Shown here: one piece after another, positions 17,995 through 27,609 of the stretch
Numbering within the stretch: the stretch's first letter is position 1
How the letters are laid out: every line of letters starts with the position of its first letter
Assembly (NCBI RefSeq): GCF_007858275.1
Contig: NZ_VFEV01000014.1
Coordinates: 78,348 to 142,347, forward strand
DNA: 64,000 nt
DNA from: Pseudomonas proteolytica
GTDB taxonomy: Bacteria > Pseudomonadota > Gammaproteobacteria > Pseudomonadales > Pseudomonadaceae
Reading direction: 5' to 3'
Program-made: the position numbers and the translations under genes
Notes under the pieces: generated by a model
The model's input: the letters and a program-made list of their open reading frames with translations, nothing else
The model's database searches: none
What the model was told of the DNA's origin: nothing

Positions 17995-19683
17995 ATGCAA
18001 CCTGATTTCTGGAATGACAAACGCGCGGCCGGTGTGCCCAATGAGTTAGACCTGTCGGCGTACAAGTCAGTAATCGAAGTCTTCGAGCGTTCCTGCAAGG
18101 CCTTTGCCGACCGTCCGGCATTCAGCAACATGGGGATCACCCTGACCTACGCCGACCTGGAGCGCCAGAGCGCGGCGTTCGCCGGCTACCTGCAACACCA
18201 CACAGACCTGAAACCGGGCGACCGTATTGCGGTGCAGATGCCCAACGTCCTGCATTATCCGATTGCCGTCTTCGGCGCCTTGCGCGCCGGGCTGGTGGTG
18301 GTCAACACCAACCCGCTGTACACGCCGCGGGAAATGCGTCATCAGTTCAAGGACGCAGGCATTCGTGCCCTGGTCTACCTCAACCTGTTCGGTTCCAGGG
18401 TGCAGGAAGTGGCGGCCGACACCGAGATCGAATACCTGATCGAAGCCAAGATGGGCGACTTCATGCCCACTGCCAAGGGTTGGCTGATCAACACTGTGGT
18501 CGACAAGGTGAAGAAGATGGTGCCGGCCTACAGCCTGCCCCGGGCGATGTCGTTCAAGCGCGCCTTGCACATGGGCGCAGGCCTGGCCGTGACCCGCCAT
18601 CCGGTCACCCTGGATGACATCGCGGTGCTGCAATACACCGGTGGCACCACCGGCCTGGCCAAGGGCGCGATGCTGACCCACGGCAACCTGGTGGCGAACA
18701 TGCAACAGGTGCGGGCGTGCATGTCACAGGTGCGCGAAGACGGGCATCCGCTGGTCAAGGAAGGGCAGGAGGTGATGGTCGCGCCGTTGCCGCTCTACCA
18801 TATCTATGCCTTCACCGCGAACTGCATGTGCATGATGGTCACCGGCAACCACAACGTGCTGATCACCAATCCCCGGGACATCGGCGGCTTTATCAAGGAG
18901 TTGAAGAAGTGGCGGTTTACCGGGCTGCTGGGGCTCAACACCCTGTTTGTCGCGCTGATGGAACACCCGGACTTCAAGACCCTGGACTTCTCCCACCTGA
19001 AGATCACCAACTCCGGCGGCACGGCCTTGGTCAAGGCCACGGCCGAACGCTGGAAGCAGATCACCGGCTGTTCCATCGGCGAAGGCTACGGCCTGACCGA
19101 GACGTCGCCGGTGGCCAGCACCAACCCCTATGGTGATCAATCGCGCCTGGGCACCGTGGGTATTCCAGTGCCAGGCACGGCGATGAAAGTCATCGATGAC
19201 GCCGGCGTGGAGTTGCCGCTGGGCGAGCGTGGCGAGTTGTGCATCAAGGGCCCGCAGGTCATGAAGGGCTACTGGCAGCAACCGGCGGCCACCGCCGAGA
19301 GCCTGGATGCCGAGGGCTGGCTCAAGACGGGCGATATTGCGGTGATCGACCCGGACGGTTTTGTGCGCATTGTCGATCGCAAGAAGGACCTGATCATCGT
19401 CTCGGGCTTCAATGTGTACCCCAACGAGATCGAAGACGTAGTGATGGCCCACCCGAACGTCGCCAACTGCGCGGTGATCGGCGTGCCCGACGAACGCACC
19501 GGCGAGGCCGTGAAGCTGTTTGTGGTGGCGCGGGCCCAGGGCGTCAGCCTTGAGGAGTTGAAGACCTACTGCAAGGCCAACTTCACCGGTTACAAAGTGC
19601 CCAAGCACATTGTGTTGCGGGACTCGTTGCCGATGACGCCGGTAGGCAAGATCCTGCGCCGGGAGCTGCGCGACATCGCCTGA
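17995..19683 (+). CDS. fadD2: Long-chain fatty-acid--CoA ligase FadD2
   Basis: Protein of 562 residues in the acyl-activating (ANL) superfamily. The ATP/AMP motif YTGGTTGLAKGAMLTHGN is near 211-228, GYGLTETSP near 364-372 and the FACS motif TGDIAVIDPDGFVRIVDRKK near 443-462, with catalytic Lys near the C-terminus (TPVGKILRREL). It activates fatty acids to acyl-CoA at the inner membrane. Upstream of a paralogue, as in P. aeruginosa and P. putida, so I use the same order-based name. Confidence 0.92.
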   Translation: MQPDFWNDKRAAGVPNELDLSAYKSVIEVFERSCKAFADRPAFSNMGITLTYADLERQSAAFAGYLQHHTDLKPGDRIAVQMPNVLHYPIAVFGALRAGLVVVNTNPLYTPREMRHQFKDAGIRALVYLNLFGSRVQEVAADTEIEYLIEAKMGDFMPTAKGWLINTVVDKVKKMVPAYSLPRAMSFKRALHMGAGLAVTRHPVTLDDIAVLQYTGGTTGLAKGAMLTHGNLVANMQQVRACMSQVREDGHPLVKEGQEVMVAPLPLYHIYAFTANCMCMMVTGNHNVLITNPRDIGGFIKELKKWRFTGLLGLNTLFVALMEHPDFKTLDFSHLKITNSGGTALVKATAERWKQITGCSIGEGYGLTETSPVASTNPYGDQSRLGTVGIPVPGTAMKVIDDAGVELPLGERGELCIKGPQVMKGYWQQPAATAESLDAEGWLKTGDIAVIDPDGFVRIVDRKKDLIIVSGFNVYPNEIEDVVMAHPNVANCAVIGVPDERTGEAVKLFVVARAQGVSLEELKTYCKANFTGYKVPKHIVLRDSLPMTPVGKILRRELRDIA

Positions 19684-20060
19684 CCTGGACTGAAATGCGA
19701 TTCAAATGTGGGAGCTGGCTTGCCTGCGATGGCGGTGTATCAGTCGAAGTATGTATCGACTGGCCCGCCATCGCCGGCAAGCCAGCTCCTACATTTACGG
19801 TGTAAGTCCGCAAAATAGAGCTGTTTCGGGGGTTATAGAATCTTTGCTCTAAAAATGACTACTGCATATTCTTGAGTCATATTTATGACTGTAGGGCCCT
19901 CTTTTGGCTCTAGGCGGCCCTTTGCAAAGCTGCTACTCTCGGCGCGCTTTGTGACCTCTCGGCCTGCTTGAAACAGCCAGAATCACCTAAAAAAACACAC
20001 ACAAATAATAATCGCATCAAATGCGGTGAATGAATTCGCGTCGCTGAGGAGTGGGCTTCC
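19684..20060. other. fadD2-fadD1 intergenic region
   Basis: This gap holds a REPIN (19705-19796) and then an AT-rich part with AGTCATA-TT-TATGACT (19875-19890, perfect 7-base arms). Similar ATGACT/GAGTCAT half-sites occur close by, and AATAATAA (20004-20011) fits the A-rich Hfq/Crc pattern. It probably contains a separate fadD1 promoter. Confidence 0.5.
19705..19796. repeat. REPIN after fadD2
   Basis: ATGTGGGAGCTGGCTTGCC and GGCAAGCCAGCTCCTACAT form the ends of the unit, around CAGTCGAAGTATGTATCGACTG. Confidence 0.8.
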
Positions 20061-21752
20061 ATGATCGAAGACTTTTGGAAGGATAAGTACCCCGCCGGGA
20101 TTGCTGCAGACATCAATCCAGACGAGTATCAAAATATTCAGGCGGTACTGAAACAGTCCTGCCAGCGCTTCGCCGACAAACCGGCTTTCAGCAACCTGGG
20201 CAAGACCATCACCTACGGTGAGCTGTACGAACTGTCCGGTGCCTTTGCCGCGTACCTGCAACAGCATACCGACTTGCAGCCCGGTGATCGAATCGCCGTG
20301 CAATTGCCCAACCTCCTGCAATACCCGGTGGCCGTGTTTGGCGCCATCCGTGCCGGCCTGGTCGTGGTCAACACCAACCCGCTGTACACCGCGCGGGAAA
20401 TGGAACACCAGTTCAACGATTCCGGGGCCAAGGCCCTTATCTGCCTGGCCAATATGGCGCACCTGGCGGAAAAAGTCGTACCCAAGACTGGCGTCAAGCA
20501 TGTGATCGTCACTGAAGTGGCTGACCTGCTGCCACCGCTCAAGCGGCTGCTGATCAACAGCGTCATCAAGTACGTGAAGAAAATGGTCCCGGCGTATCAC
20601 TTGCCCCAGGCGATCAAGTTCAACGACGTCCTGGCCAAGGGCCATGGCCAGCCGGTCAACGAAGTCAGTCCCGCCAGCGAAGACGTGGCCGTGCTGCAAT
20701 ACACCGGTGGCACCACCGGCGTAGCCAAGGGCGCGATGCTCACCCATCGCAACCTGGTGGCCAACATGCTGCAGTGCAAGGCGCTGATGGGCTCCAACCT
20801 CAATGAAGGTTGCGAGATCCTGATCACACCGCTGCCGCTTTACCACATCTATGCCTTCACCTTTCATTGCATGGCGATGATGCTGATCGGCAACCACAAC
20901 ATCCTGATCAGCAACCCGCGCGACTTGCCGGCGATGGTCAAGGAGTTGTCGAAGTGGAAGTTCAGCGGCTTTGTCGGCCTGAACACCCTGTTCGTTGCGC
21001 TGTGCAACAACGAAGGCTTTCGCAAGCTGGACTTCTCGGCGCTCAAGGTCACCCTGTCGGGTGGCATGGCCCTGCAACTGGCGGCAGCCGAGCGTTGGAA
21101 AGCCGTGACCGGCTGCAGCATCTGTGAAGGTTACGGCATGACCGAAACCAGCCCGGTGGCCACGGTCAACCCGATCCAGAATATCCAGATCGGCACCATC
21201 GGCATTCCGGTGCCTTCGACGCTGTGCAAGGTCATCTCGGATGAGGGCGTCGAGTTGCCCCTGGGCGAAATCGGCGAACTGTGCGTCAAGGGCCCGCAAG
21301 TAATGAAAGGTTACTGGCAGCGTGAAGACGCCACCGCCGAAGTCCTCGACAGCCAAGGCTGGTTGAAGACCGGTGATATCGCGATCATCCAGCCAGACGG
21401 CTACATGCGTATCGTTGATCGCAAGAAGGACATGATTCTGGTCTCCGGTTTCAACGTCTACCCCAACGAGCTGGAAGACGTGCTGGCAAGCTTGCCAGGC
21501 GTGCTGCAGTGCGCAGCCATTGGTGTGCCGGACGAGAAGTCGGGCGAGCACATCAAGCTGTTCATCGTGGTCAAGCCGGGCGCGACGCTGACCAAGGAGC
21601 AGGTGATGGAGCATATGCGCGCCAACGTCACCGGCTACAAAGTGCCGAAGGCTGTTGAATTCCGCGAAGCGCTGCCGACCACCAACGTGGGCAAGATCCT
21701 GCGTCGTGAGTTGCGTGATGAAGAGCTGAAGAAGTTGGGCCTGAAGAAGTAA
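20061..21752 (+). CDS. fadD1: Long-chain fatty-acid--CoA ligase FadD1
   Basis: Protein of 563 residues, colinear with FadD2 and clearly paralogous. YTGGTTGVAKGAMLTHRN is near 214-231, GYGMTETSP near 358-366, TGDIAIIQPDGYMRIVDRKK near 438-457 and the C-terminal VGKILRREL is retained. GAGGAG lies 10 bases before the ATG. In P. aeruginosa the two ligases differ in chain-length preference; the sequence alone does not show the preference here. A strong terminator follows. Confidence 0.92.
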   Translation: MIEDFWKDKYPAGIAADINPDEYQNIQAVLKQSCQRFADKPAFSNLGKTITYGELYELSGAFAAYLQQHTDLQPGDRIAVQLPNLLQYPVAVFGAIRAGLVVVNTNPLYTAREMEHQFNDSGAKALICLANMAHLAEKVVPKTGVKHVIVTEVADLLPPLKRLLINSVIKYVKKMVPAYHLPQAIKFNDVLAKGHGQPVNEVSPASEDVAVLQYTGGTTGVAKGAMLTHRNLVANMLQCKALMGSNLNEGCEILITPLPLYHIYAFTFHCMAMMLIGNHNILISNPRDLPAMVKELSKWKFSGFVGLNTLFVALCNNEGFRKLDFSALKVTLSGGMALQLAAAERWKAVTGCSICEGYGMTETSPVATVNPIQNIQIGTIGIPVPSTLCKVISDEGVELPLGEIGELCVKGPQVMKGYWQREDATAEVLDSQGWLKTGDIAIIQPDGYMRIVDRKKDMILVSGFNVYPNELEDVLASLPGVLQCAAIGVPDEKSGEHIKLFIVVKPGATLTKEQVMEHMRANVTGYKVPKAVEFREALPTTNVGKILRRELRDEELKKLGLKK

Positions 21753-21754
21753 AC

Positions 21755-21783
21755 AAAAAGCCCCGCGCATGCGGGGCTTTTTA
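21755..21783 (+). terminator. Terminator of fadD1
   Basis: AAAAAGCCCCGC and GCGGGGCTTTTT form a perfect stem around GCAT, usable in both directions. Confidence 0.9.
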
Positions 21784-21808
21784 TTGGGCGCTGATTGGAC
21801 TGCAATCC

Positions 21809-21844
21809 AAATGTGGGAGCAGGCAAGCCAGCTCCCACATTTTT
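21809..21844. repeat. Minimal REP hairpin
   Basis: AAATGTGGGAGCAGGC and CCAGCTCCCACATTTTT pair with almost no loop; it looks like a REPIN that has lost its centre. Confidence 0.7.
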
Positions 21845-21854
21845 GAGCGCCTGC

Positions 21855-22232
21855 TTACAGGGCGAACTGCGCGAAGCTCACGCCAGCGCCCGCCGGGCGT
21901 ACATCCTTGAGGAACGAGTCCTTGTCCGCGCTCAGCTCCAGGGTAATCTCCGGCTTGCGCTTGCCCGCATTGCGCACCACCAACCCTTCAAGCTTTTCAC
22001 GCAGGAACGCGGTCGGTACTTTCAAGTGCAGCAACTGGTCGGTCTCGGCGTTGTGCATCAACAAGTGAATCCACTCGTACTGCCCAATGGCAATGCGGGC
22101 CACCGGTAGGTCGAACCACCAGATGTTGCGCTTGCGGTCCAGGTCGGTGAAGTGGCAGTTGTTGACGCCGAGCACGGCACCGCCCAGTTCCAGGTTTCTG
22201 CGGGCGATGGCCTGTGATTTATTGAGTTTCAT
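21855..22232 (-). CDS. Conserved hypothetical protein
   Basis: Protein of 125 residues (start MKLNKSQAIARRNLELGG). The sequence has beta-rich segments such as RNIWWFDLPVARI and EWIHLLMHN but no motif I recognise and no signal peptide. ATG 22232 is chosen because AAGGTT precedes it and an upstream extension to 22349 has unlike composition. It stands alone between fadD1 and csbD. Confidence 0.7.
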   Translation of the reverse strand: MKLNKSQAIARRNLELGGAVLGVNNCHFTDLDRKRNIWWFDLPVARIAIGQYEWIHLLMHNAETDQLLHLKVPTAFLREKLEGLVVRNAGKRKPEITLELSADKDSFLKDVRPAGAGVSFAQFAL

Positions 22233-22431
22233 AACCTTCCTACGGGATCTGTTATTCAGCGATTGAGCCTGAATCTGCCGGGCATTCTCGGGGGTTGGCG
22301 GCAAAACATAAAGCCAAACCTGTATGGGGTGATGAAATGCCTCACGCAAATAATTGAAACTCTGCGCAGAGGCCCAGGGTCAACCCTTACGTAATGACCA
22401 AAACCCTTGATTGTTCTTACGGAGAAATACC

Positions 22432-22623
22432 ATGGGCAGCACAGCGGATAAGGCAAAAGGTTTAGCTAACGAAGCCATCGGCAACATCAAGCAAGGTTTC
22501 GGCAAAGCCACTGACAACACCAAGCTTGAGACTGAAGGCAAGATTCAAGAGAAGAAGGGCGAAGCCCAGCAAGCGGTCGGCAAGGTCAAGGATGCGGTAA
22601 AGAATACCGTCGACAAGGCTTGA
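22432..22623 (+). CDS. CsbD-family stress protein
   Basis: Protein of 63 residues, Lys/Ala/Gly-rich and hydrophilic, with the repeated GK-type pattern of CsbD (KAKGLANEAIGNIKQGFGK near 8-26). Members are general stress proteins induced in stationary phase; mechanism unknown. ATG 22432 follows ACGGAGAAATACC, a good ribosome site, so the upstream in-frame ATG at 22411 is not used. Confidence 0.88.
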   Translation: MGSTADKAKGLANEAIGNIKQGFGKATDNTKLETEGKIQEKKGEAQQAVGKVKDAVKNTVDKA

Positions 22624-22649
22624 TTCCAGCATTTGCAACACGCAGTACA

Positions 22650-22676
22650 ACGGCCATCCACGGATGGCCGTTTTTA
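22650..22676 (+). terminator. Terminator of csbD-like gene
   Basis: ACGGCCATCC/GGATGGCCGT stem with a short loop, followed by TTTTT. Confidence 0.85.
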
Positions 22677-22798
22677 TGTCACGCCCGATGTTTAAAGTTT
22701 CGAAATTGTTTCAAGGTCGCCAAATAGGCTACCTTGATGTAGAAAACGGCCCCTGAGTCGCCCACGAACTCAACCTTTTTGCGGCGAAAGGAGACGCT

Positions 22799-23752
22799 AT
22801 GATTTTTCCGGTATTAAAAGATCTGCCGCTGCACCGCGTATTGATGCGCACCGTCACAGAATTCATCGATGACGAGATGCCCACCTACGCCTCGGCACTG
22901 GCCTACCAGATGCTGTTTTCGCTGTTCCCCTTCCTGCTGTTCCTGATTGCCCTGATCGGTTTCCTGCACCTGCCGGATTTCTTCAGTTGGCTGCGCCTGC
23001 AATCGGAACTGGTGCTGCCGCCCCAGGCCCTGGAGCAGGTCAACCCGGTGATCGACCAATTGCAGCAATCGAAGGGCGGGCTGCTGTCGGTGGGTATCGT
23101 CATCGCGCTGTGGACCGCCTCGGCCGGCGTGCGCCTGATGATGAGCGCGATGAATGCCGCCTACGACGTGGTGGAAGGCCGGCCGATCTGGAAGCGCTTC
23201 CCGCTGTCGATTCTCTACACCGTGGGCATCGCCGGCATGTTGCTGGCCGCTGCCGCGCTGATGGTGCTGGGGCCGCAAGTGATGGAGTGGCTGGCCGGGC
23301 AGATCGGCATGCAGGAATTTGTCGTTACCCTGTGGACCATCCTGCGGTGGCCCTTGATCGTGATCCTGCTGATGTTCGCCGTGGCGTTGATGTACTACGT
23401 GATGCCGGATGTGAAGCAGAAATTTCGCTTTATCACGCCAGGCTCAGTGCTGGCGGTGGTGGTCTGGATCGTGGCTTCATTGGGCTTTGGCTATTACGTC
23501 AAGACCTTCGCCGACTACAACGCCATGTATGGCAGCATCGGTGCGATCATCGTGCTGTTGTTGTATTTCTACATTTCCGCCGCCGTATTGTTGCTCGGTG
23601 CGGAAATGAATGCGGTGATCGAACATATGTCCGCCGAAGGCAAGGATCCGGGGGAGAAGGATTTTGGCGAACACCACCCCGATGAAAAACAGCATGTCTC
23701 GGGCCTCGGCCGGGACCACTCGATTCCCAAGCCCACCACTGATGAAACCTGA
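22799..23752 (+). CDS. YihY/BrkB-family inner-membrane protein
   Basis: Protein of 317 residues with about six transmembrane helices (roughly 40-60, 100-118, 137-160, 180-205, 213-235, 245-272) and a charged C-terminal tail. The N-terminal YASALAYQMLFSLFPFLLFL stretch is diagnostic of the YihY/BrkB (once called RNase BN) family. Function is not settled; transport or envelope roles are proposed. Its stop is 3 bases before the deformylase start, so the two are probably co-transcribed. Confidence 0.88.
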   Translation: MIFPVLKDLPLHRVLMRTVTEFIDDEMPTYASALAYQMLFSLFPFLLFLIALIGFLHLPDFFSWLRLQSELVLPPQALEQVNPVIDQLQQSKGGLLSVGIVIALWTASAGVRLMMSAMNAAYDVVEGRPIWKRFPLSILYTVGIAGMLLAAAALMVLGPQVMEWLAGQIGMQEFVVTLWTILRWPLIVILLMFAVALMYYVMPDVKQKFRFITPGSVLAVVVWIVASLGFGYYVKTFADYNAMYGSIGAIIVLLLYFYISAAVLLLGAEMNAVIEHMSAEGKDPGEKDFGEHHPDEKQHVSGLGRDHSIPKPTTDET

Positions 23753-23755
23753 CCG

Positions 23756-24295
23756 ATGATTCGTGAAATTCTGAAAATGGGCGACGAACGCCTGCTGCGT
23801 ATCGCGCCACCGGTACCACCGGAAATGTTCGACAGCCCCGAGCTGTGGCAACTGATCGATGACATGTTCCAGACCATGGAGCATGTGGGCGGCGTCGGCC
23901 TGGCCGCGCCGCAGATTGGTGTCGATCTGCAACTGGTGATCTTCGGCTTCGAAAGCAGCGAGCGCTACCCGGAAGCTCCGGCGGTGCCCCAGACCATCCT
24001 GATCAACCCGCTGATTACACCGCTGAGCCCGGTGTTGGAGGAGGGCTATGAAGGCTGCCTGTCGGTGCCAGGCCTGCGTGGTGCAGTGGATCGCTACCAG
24101 CAGATTCGCTACGAAGGGTTTGACCCCAAGGGCGAGCCGATTGTGCGGATTGCCGATGGTTTCCATGCGCGGGTGGTGCAGCACGAATGCGACCACTTGA
24201 TCGGTCGCCTGTACCCTTCGCGCATCACTGATTTCAGCAAGTTCGGGTTTATCGAGGTGATGTTCCCCGAACTGGATCCTGCCGCCGACGCCTAG
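23756..24295 (+). CDS. def: Peptide deformylase
   Basis: Protein of 179 residues with all three deformylase motifs: [10 protein letters not shown] (46-55), EGCLSVPG (99-106) and QHECDH (142-147). The metal ligands are Cys101, His143 and His147, and Glu144 is the catalytic acid. It removes formyl groups from nascent proteins. It is not beside fmt, so it is likely a second deformylase copy, as is common in Pseudomonas. It ends tail to tail with the next gene, sharing CTAG. Confidence 0.92.
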   Translation: MIREILKMGDERLLRIAPPVPPEMFDSPELWQLIDDMFQTMEHVGGVGLAAPQIGVDLQLVIFGFESSERYPEAPAVPQTILINPLITPLSPVLEEGYEGCLSVPGLRGAVDRYQQIRYEGFDPKGEPIVRIADGFHARVVQHECDHLIGRLYPSRITDFSKFGFIEVMFPELDPAADA

Positions 24296-24708
24296 GCCTG
24301 GCGGCACACGCCCATGGCGATCATCGGCTTGTTGCGCTTATAGCGCACCAGGCGCTCGGCCAGGGACTGTGGCAACACCGTCTGCTGGCTGAAGCCCTGG
24401 GCTGCATAAAACCCTTCCAGGTCCGGGTGGCACAGCAGCCATACCGAGCCTTCGACAGGCGCGATCGCTTGCGCAATCAGCCGCGTCGCCAGCCCTTGCC
24501 CACGTAATGCCGGATCGACAAACAGCCCGGTCAGCCACTGGCCGCCGACCACGGGGCTCAGGCACAGACCGGCCACAATCTCGCTATTACGCGCCACCCA
24601 CAATTGGCCGCCCTTGAGGGCTTTCATCGATGAGTTGTGGCTGCGATAAAACTTGTTAAGCAGCGGCCACAGGGGCTCTGCCAGTTGATCAATGTGCAAC
24701 TCGGGCAT
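24292..24708 (-). CDS. GNAT-family N-acetyltransferase
   Basis: Protein of 138 residues. The acetyl-CoA-binding motif A is visible as [20 protein letters not shown] (about 65-84), preceded by the beta strands of the GNAT fold and followed by EGFYAAQGF. The substrate is unknown. It overlaps the deformylase by 4 bases at their 3' ends. Confidence 0.85.
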   Translation of the reverse strand: MPELHIDQLAEPLWPLLNKFYRSHNSSMKALKGGQLWVARNSEIVAGLCLSPVVGGQWLTGLFVDPALRGQGLATRLIAQAIAPVEGSVWLLCHPDLEGFYAAQGFSQQTVLPQSLAERLVRYKRNKPMIAMGVCRQA

Positions 24709-24822
24709 GGTGGTATGACAGGTGTGATCCAGGGGCGGGGATTATAAGTCGGGCAAAGCGCCTTCTGGTGGACAATAGGTGTTATACCCCTTGTTACTTC
24801 CTCTGTTAGTGGAGCATGCAGC

Positions 24823-24939
24823 ATGGCCAAAGGTATGGATTCAAAGAAAGCCGCGAAGAAAAAACCGGCAAAGACCGCTGATGAAAAACGTGCGGACAAA
24901 AAAGCCAAGAAGACCGAGACAGGCCTGTTCGGTCACTGA
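24823..24939 (+). CDS. Small lysine-rich protein of 38 residues
   Basis: The frame MAKGMDSKKAAKKKPAKTAD continues as a Lys/Ala-rich run and ends ETGLFGH. GTGGAG lies 11 bases before the ATG. About 40 percent of residues are Lys, so it should be very basic and may bind nucleic acid or ribosomes. It is too short for ordinary gene calling, but the clean ribosome site and biased composition, unlike a random high-GC frame, support it. Function unknown. Confidence 0.6.
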   Translation: MAKGMDSKKAAKKKPAKTADEKRADKKAKKTETGLFGH

Positions 24940-25513
24940 GTACTTCACTGTAGGAGCGAGCTTGCTCGCGAAGAGCGTTAACGAAAACGCGTGTTCGCAG
25001 GAAAAACACGGCGCTCTCGAGCTTTTCGCGAGCAAGCTCGCTCCTACAGCGGCATCGATACATCCTGCCCCTGCACATCCCCTTCAACACCTGTCTATAA
25101 ATGCTGGCTGATTAATGGCCTTGCATAGCGCCAAGCCCTGTCTATGCTCACCCATAACCACTTATGTCGCTTGCCATATGAAGCGTTTCGGGTGGCTGTT
25201 TGCATAGTGGTTGATGAGCACTATACAAACTGTGAATAGATAAGTGCGTATGTCAAAGCGCCGGAAAAAGGAGCTGCAGGTTAAATGGATTTACGTGTGT
25301 CGGTTAAAGCTGGCCCCGGCTGGGGTCATCAAGAAAAGGATGCCTTGAAACGAGCGTTGTCCCATGGACTCTCCGATTAGCCATCATTTATCTATCGCCT
25401 GACACTTGTCCTGCCTTATGGACAGCTGCGTTTGCCTGTTTTGTGGAAAGTTGTACTGGGTCAAATCCAAGAACTAACCGTCATTCAAAGACAGCGCTGA
25501 AGGTGATCCGATC
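24940..25513. other. Long intergenic region before the first PAS-PAS transducer
   Basis: A REPIN fills 24948-25049. The remaining 460 bases are relatively AT-rich. They contain TTGCATAG twice (about 25112 and 25200), an imperfect inverted pair CATAACCACTTATG and CATAGTGGTTGATG, and a possible 31-residue frame at 25285-25380 with a poorly spaced AAGGAG. A promoter or small RNA could sit here, but no known RNA is recognised. Confidence 0.4.
24948..25049. repeat. REPIN, GAGCGAGCTTGCTCGC type
   Basis: Inverted ends TGTAGGAGCGAGCTTGCTCG and CGAGCAAGCTCGCTCCTACA, with inner inverted GAGCGTTAACG/GGCGCTC segments. Confidence 0.85.
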
Positions 25514-26833
25514 ATGTTTAACCTCCACCACAAATCCGACCTGTTGGAAATCGAGCGCTTTTCCTGCGCGCTGACCCAGGCCCAAGCCAAGTTGGCGGCC
25601 ATCAGCCGTTCCATGGCGATGATCGAGTTTGATCGCGACGGCGTGGTACTGGATGCCAACGAAAACTTCTGCAAGGTCATGGGTTACAGCGCCGAGGAAG
25701 TACGCGGTAAACACCATCGAATCTTCTGTGAAGAGTCCTATTACCGCAGCGATGACTACGCCAAATTGTGGCGCGACCTGGGCCAGGGCGAACCCATCAG
25801 CGGCACGTTCATGCGCTTGACCAAAACTGGCCAGGAAGTGTGGCTGGAGGCCAGTTACATGCCGGTCTACGGTCCGGATAAACAAGTGCAGAGCGTGATC
25901 AAGGTGGCTGCGGACATTTCCGAACGGGTTCACCGCGAGCACGAAAACCAAAGCCTGATCGATGCCATAGGCCGCTCCATGGCGGTCATCGAGTTCACGC
26001 CCCAGGGGCAGATCCTCAATGCCAACCAGAACTTCTTGAAGACGGTGCAGTACTCCCTCGGTGAAATCGTCGGCCAGCACCACAGCATGTTCTGTCATCG
26101 CGCCGAGGTGGAATCGCCGACCTACAAAGCATTCTGGGCGTCACTGAACCGGGGCGAATTCCACTCCCATCGTTTTGAGCGGCGCAACAAACAGGGTCAG
26201 ACGCTATTTCTGGAAGCCTCCTACAACCCAATCTTCGATGCCAACGGGCGTCTGTACAAAGTGGTGAAGTTCGCCAGTGACATCACCGACCAAGTCACTA
26301 CCTTGCGCACCGCTGCCGATTCGGCCCATGCCACCTCGGTGCAGAATGACGCCTGTGCCCGCAAGGGGTCGGAAGTGGTGCAGCAGACGGTGCAGATCAT
26401 CGAAGAAATTTCCCGCGACCTCAATCAAGCGGCAGTCAGCATCGACGCGGTAAGCAAGCAGTCGGACATTATCGGCACCATCGTGCAGACCATTCGCGGG
26501 ATTGCCGATCAAACCAACCTGTTGGCGCTTAACGCGGCCATTGAAGCGGCACGGGCCGGTGAGCACGGACGGGGTTTTGCGGTGGTGGCGGACGAGGTGC
26601 GCAGCCTGGCGGCGCGTACCAGCCAGGCGACAATCGAGATTGTCGATGTGGTGCGCAAGAACCACGACTTGTCCCTGAGCGCGGTGTCGAGCATGCAGTC
26701 GAGCCTGAGTCGTACCGGCCTGGGGGTGGAGTTGGCCAATGAAGCGGGGCAGGTGATCCTGGAGATCCAGGAAGGCTCGCGGCATGTGGTGGACGCCATC
26801 GGCCAGTTCAACTCCACCCTGCAACTGCAGTAG
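25514..26833 (+). CDS. PAS-PAS-MCP signal transducer, BdlA/Aer-like
   Basis: Soluble protein of 439 residues without transmembrane segments. Two PAS domains (about 30-135 and 150-255, each starting with a [16 protein letters not shown] strand and ending in the PAC-type DIS/DIT) precede a methyl-accepting signalling domain with the tip [20 protein letters not shown] near 335-354. The architecture and length resemble BdlA, the biofilm dispersion regulator of P. aeruginosa. It is expected to sense redox or a small ligand and act on a CheA or on c-di-GMP circuits. A paralogue of equal length is at 55867-57186. Confidence 0.87.
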   Translation: MFNLHHKSDLLEIERFSCALTQAQAKLAAISRSMAMIEFDRDGVVLDANENFCKVMGYSAEEVRGKHHRIFCEESYYRSDDYAKLWRDLGQGEPISGTFMRLTKTGQEVWLEASYMPVYGPDKQVQSVIKVAADISERVHREHENQSLIDAIGRSMAVIEFTPQGQILNANQNFLKTVQYSLGEIVGQHHSMFCHRAEVESPTYKAFWASLNRGEFHSHRFERRNKQGQTLFLEASYNPIFDANGRLYKVVKFASDITDQVTTLRTAADSAHATSVQNDACARKGSEVVQQTVQIIEEISRDLNQAAVSIDAVSKQSDIIGTIVQTIRGIADQTNLLALNAAIEAARAGEHGRGFAVVADEVRSLAARTSQATIEIVDVVRKNHDLSLSAVSSMQSSLSRTGLGVELANEAGQVILEIQEGSRHVVDAIGQFNSTLQLQ

Positions 26834-26840
26834 TGCCTCT

Positions 26841-26943
26841 GTGTAGGAGCGAGCTTGCTCGCGAAAAACTTCAACGATAACGCGGGGTATCTGGTTCCCC
26901 GTGGCGGTCTCAGGTTTTTCGCGAGCAAGCTCGCTCCTACAAA
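26841..26943. repeat. REPIN, GAGCGAGCTTGCTCGC type
   Basis: TGTAGGAGCGAGCTTGCTCG and CGAGCAAGCTCGCTCCTACA as inverted ends, between convergent genes. Confidence 0.85.
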
Positions 26944-26958
26944 GGGCGTTGTGCTGAG

Positions 26959-27459
26959 TCAGATTGCGGCTAGGGCGTCTTTGACGGCCTTGATCTGCGG
27001 GTCAGCAGTCTTCTCGGCGAACTGCTCCGCTACCTGCATCTTTAGGCGATCAGCCACTTCCTGGGCAATAGCGTCTTGTTGTTCCACGGGCATCGCTTTT
27101 ACATCGTCTTCGGTCAGGCCCTTTTCCAGCAGGATCTGATCGCGGATGCGTTCGGCCGGGGTCTTGGTCATATAGTCGGTGAATTCTGCGCGGGCCTGGG
27201 TGCTGGTCGCGGTGGTCGGCGTAGCACTGGTCGGCGGGGTCGCTTGCAATTGCAGGCGGGTCTTGGCAAAAGCGGCATCCACGTTGCTTGCGGTGGCGTC
27301 AGTGGCCTTTTGCGTGGCCTGCACCTGGGTCGCGGCAGCAGCATTCTGCACGTTCTGCATCACGCCACTGTACAGCGCACTGGCGGCGGCGTTGGCGGGG
27401 TCCAGCTCGGGGCGTTTGGACTGTTGGATCACGGACGAGACTTGGGTATTGACCAACAT
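26959..27459 (-). CDS. Conserved hypothetical protein, Ala/Thr-rich
   Basis: Protein of 166 residues, without signal peptide or transmembrane segment. The middle (about 50-95) is rich in Ala, Thr and Pro and probably unstructured. The C-terminal part (from FTDYMTKTPAERIRDQILLE to the end) looks helical. Similar proteins occur across pseudomonads; I know of no function. Monocistronic by position. Confidence 0.7.
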   Translation of the reverse strand: MLVNTQVSSVIQQSKRPELDPANAAASALYSGVMQNVQNAAAATQVQATQKATDATASNVDAAFAKTRLQLQATPPTSATPTTATSTQARAEFTDYMTKTPAERIRDQILLEKGLTEDDVKAMPVEQQDAIAQEVADRLKMQVAEQFAEKTADPQIKAVKDALAAI

Positions 27460-27609
27460 GATCGGGCACCTGTGGGTTTGAACGATGCAGAGGATTTAGC
27501 AATTAGCGTGCCGAGAGCCAACACCCCCGGATTCATTGGCGTTGAGGGCGCTGCATAGTCATGAGGGGTGCCGCCAACGGCGAATGTTTGCCGCCGGCGG
27601 CCACAGGCT

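Noticed and set aside
19983..21770. Minus-strand frame of 595 codons opposite fadD1
   Set aside because: Complement of a complete acyl-CoA ligase; no independent promoter or domain.
25285..25380. 31-residue frame in the long intergenic region
   Set aside because: AAGGAG is 14 bases from the ATG and there is no composition bias; too weak to call.
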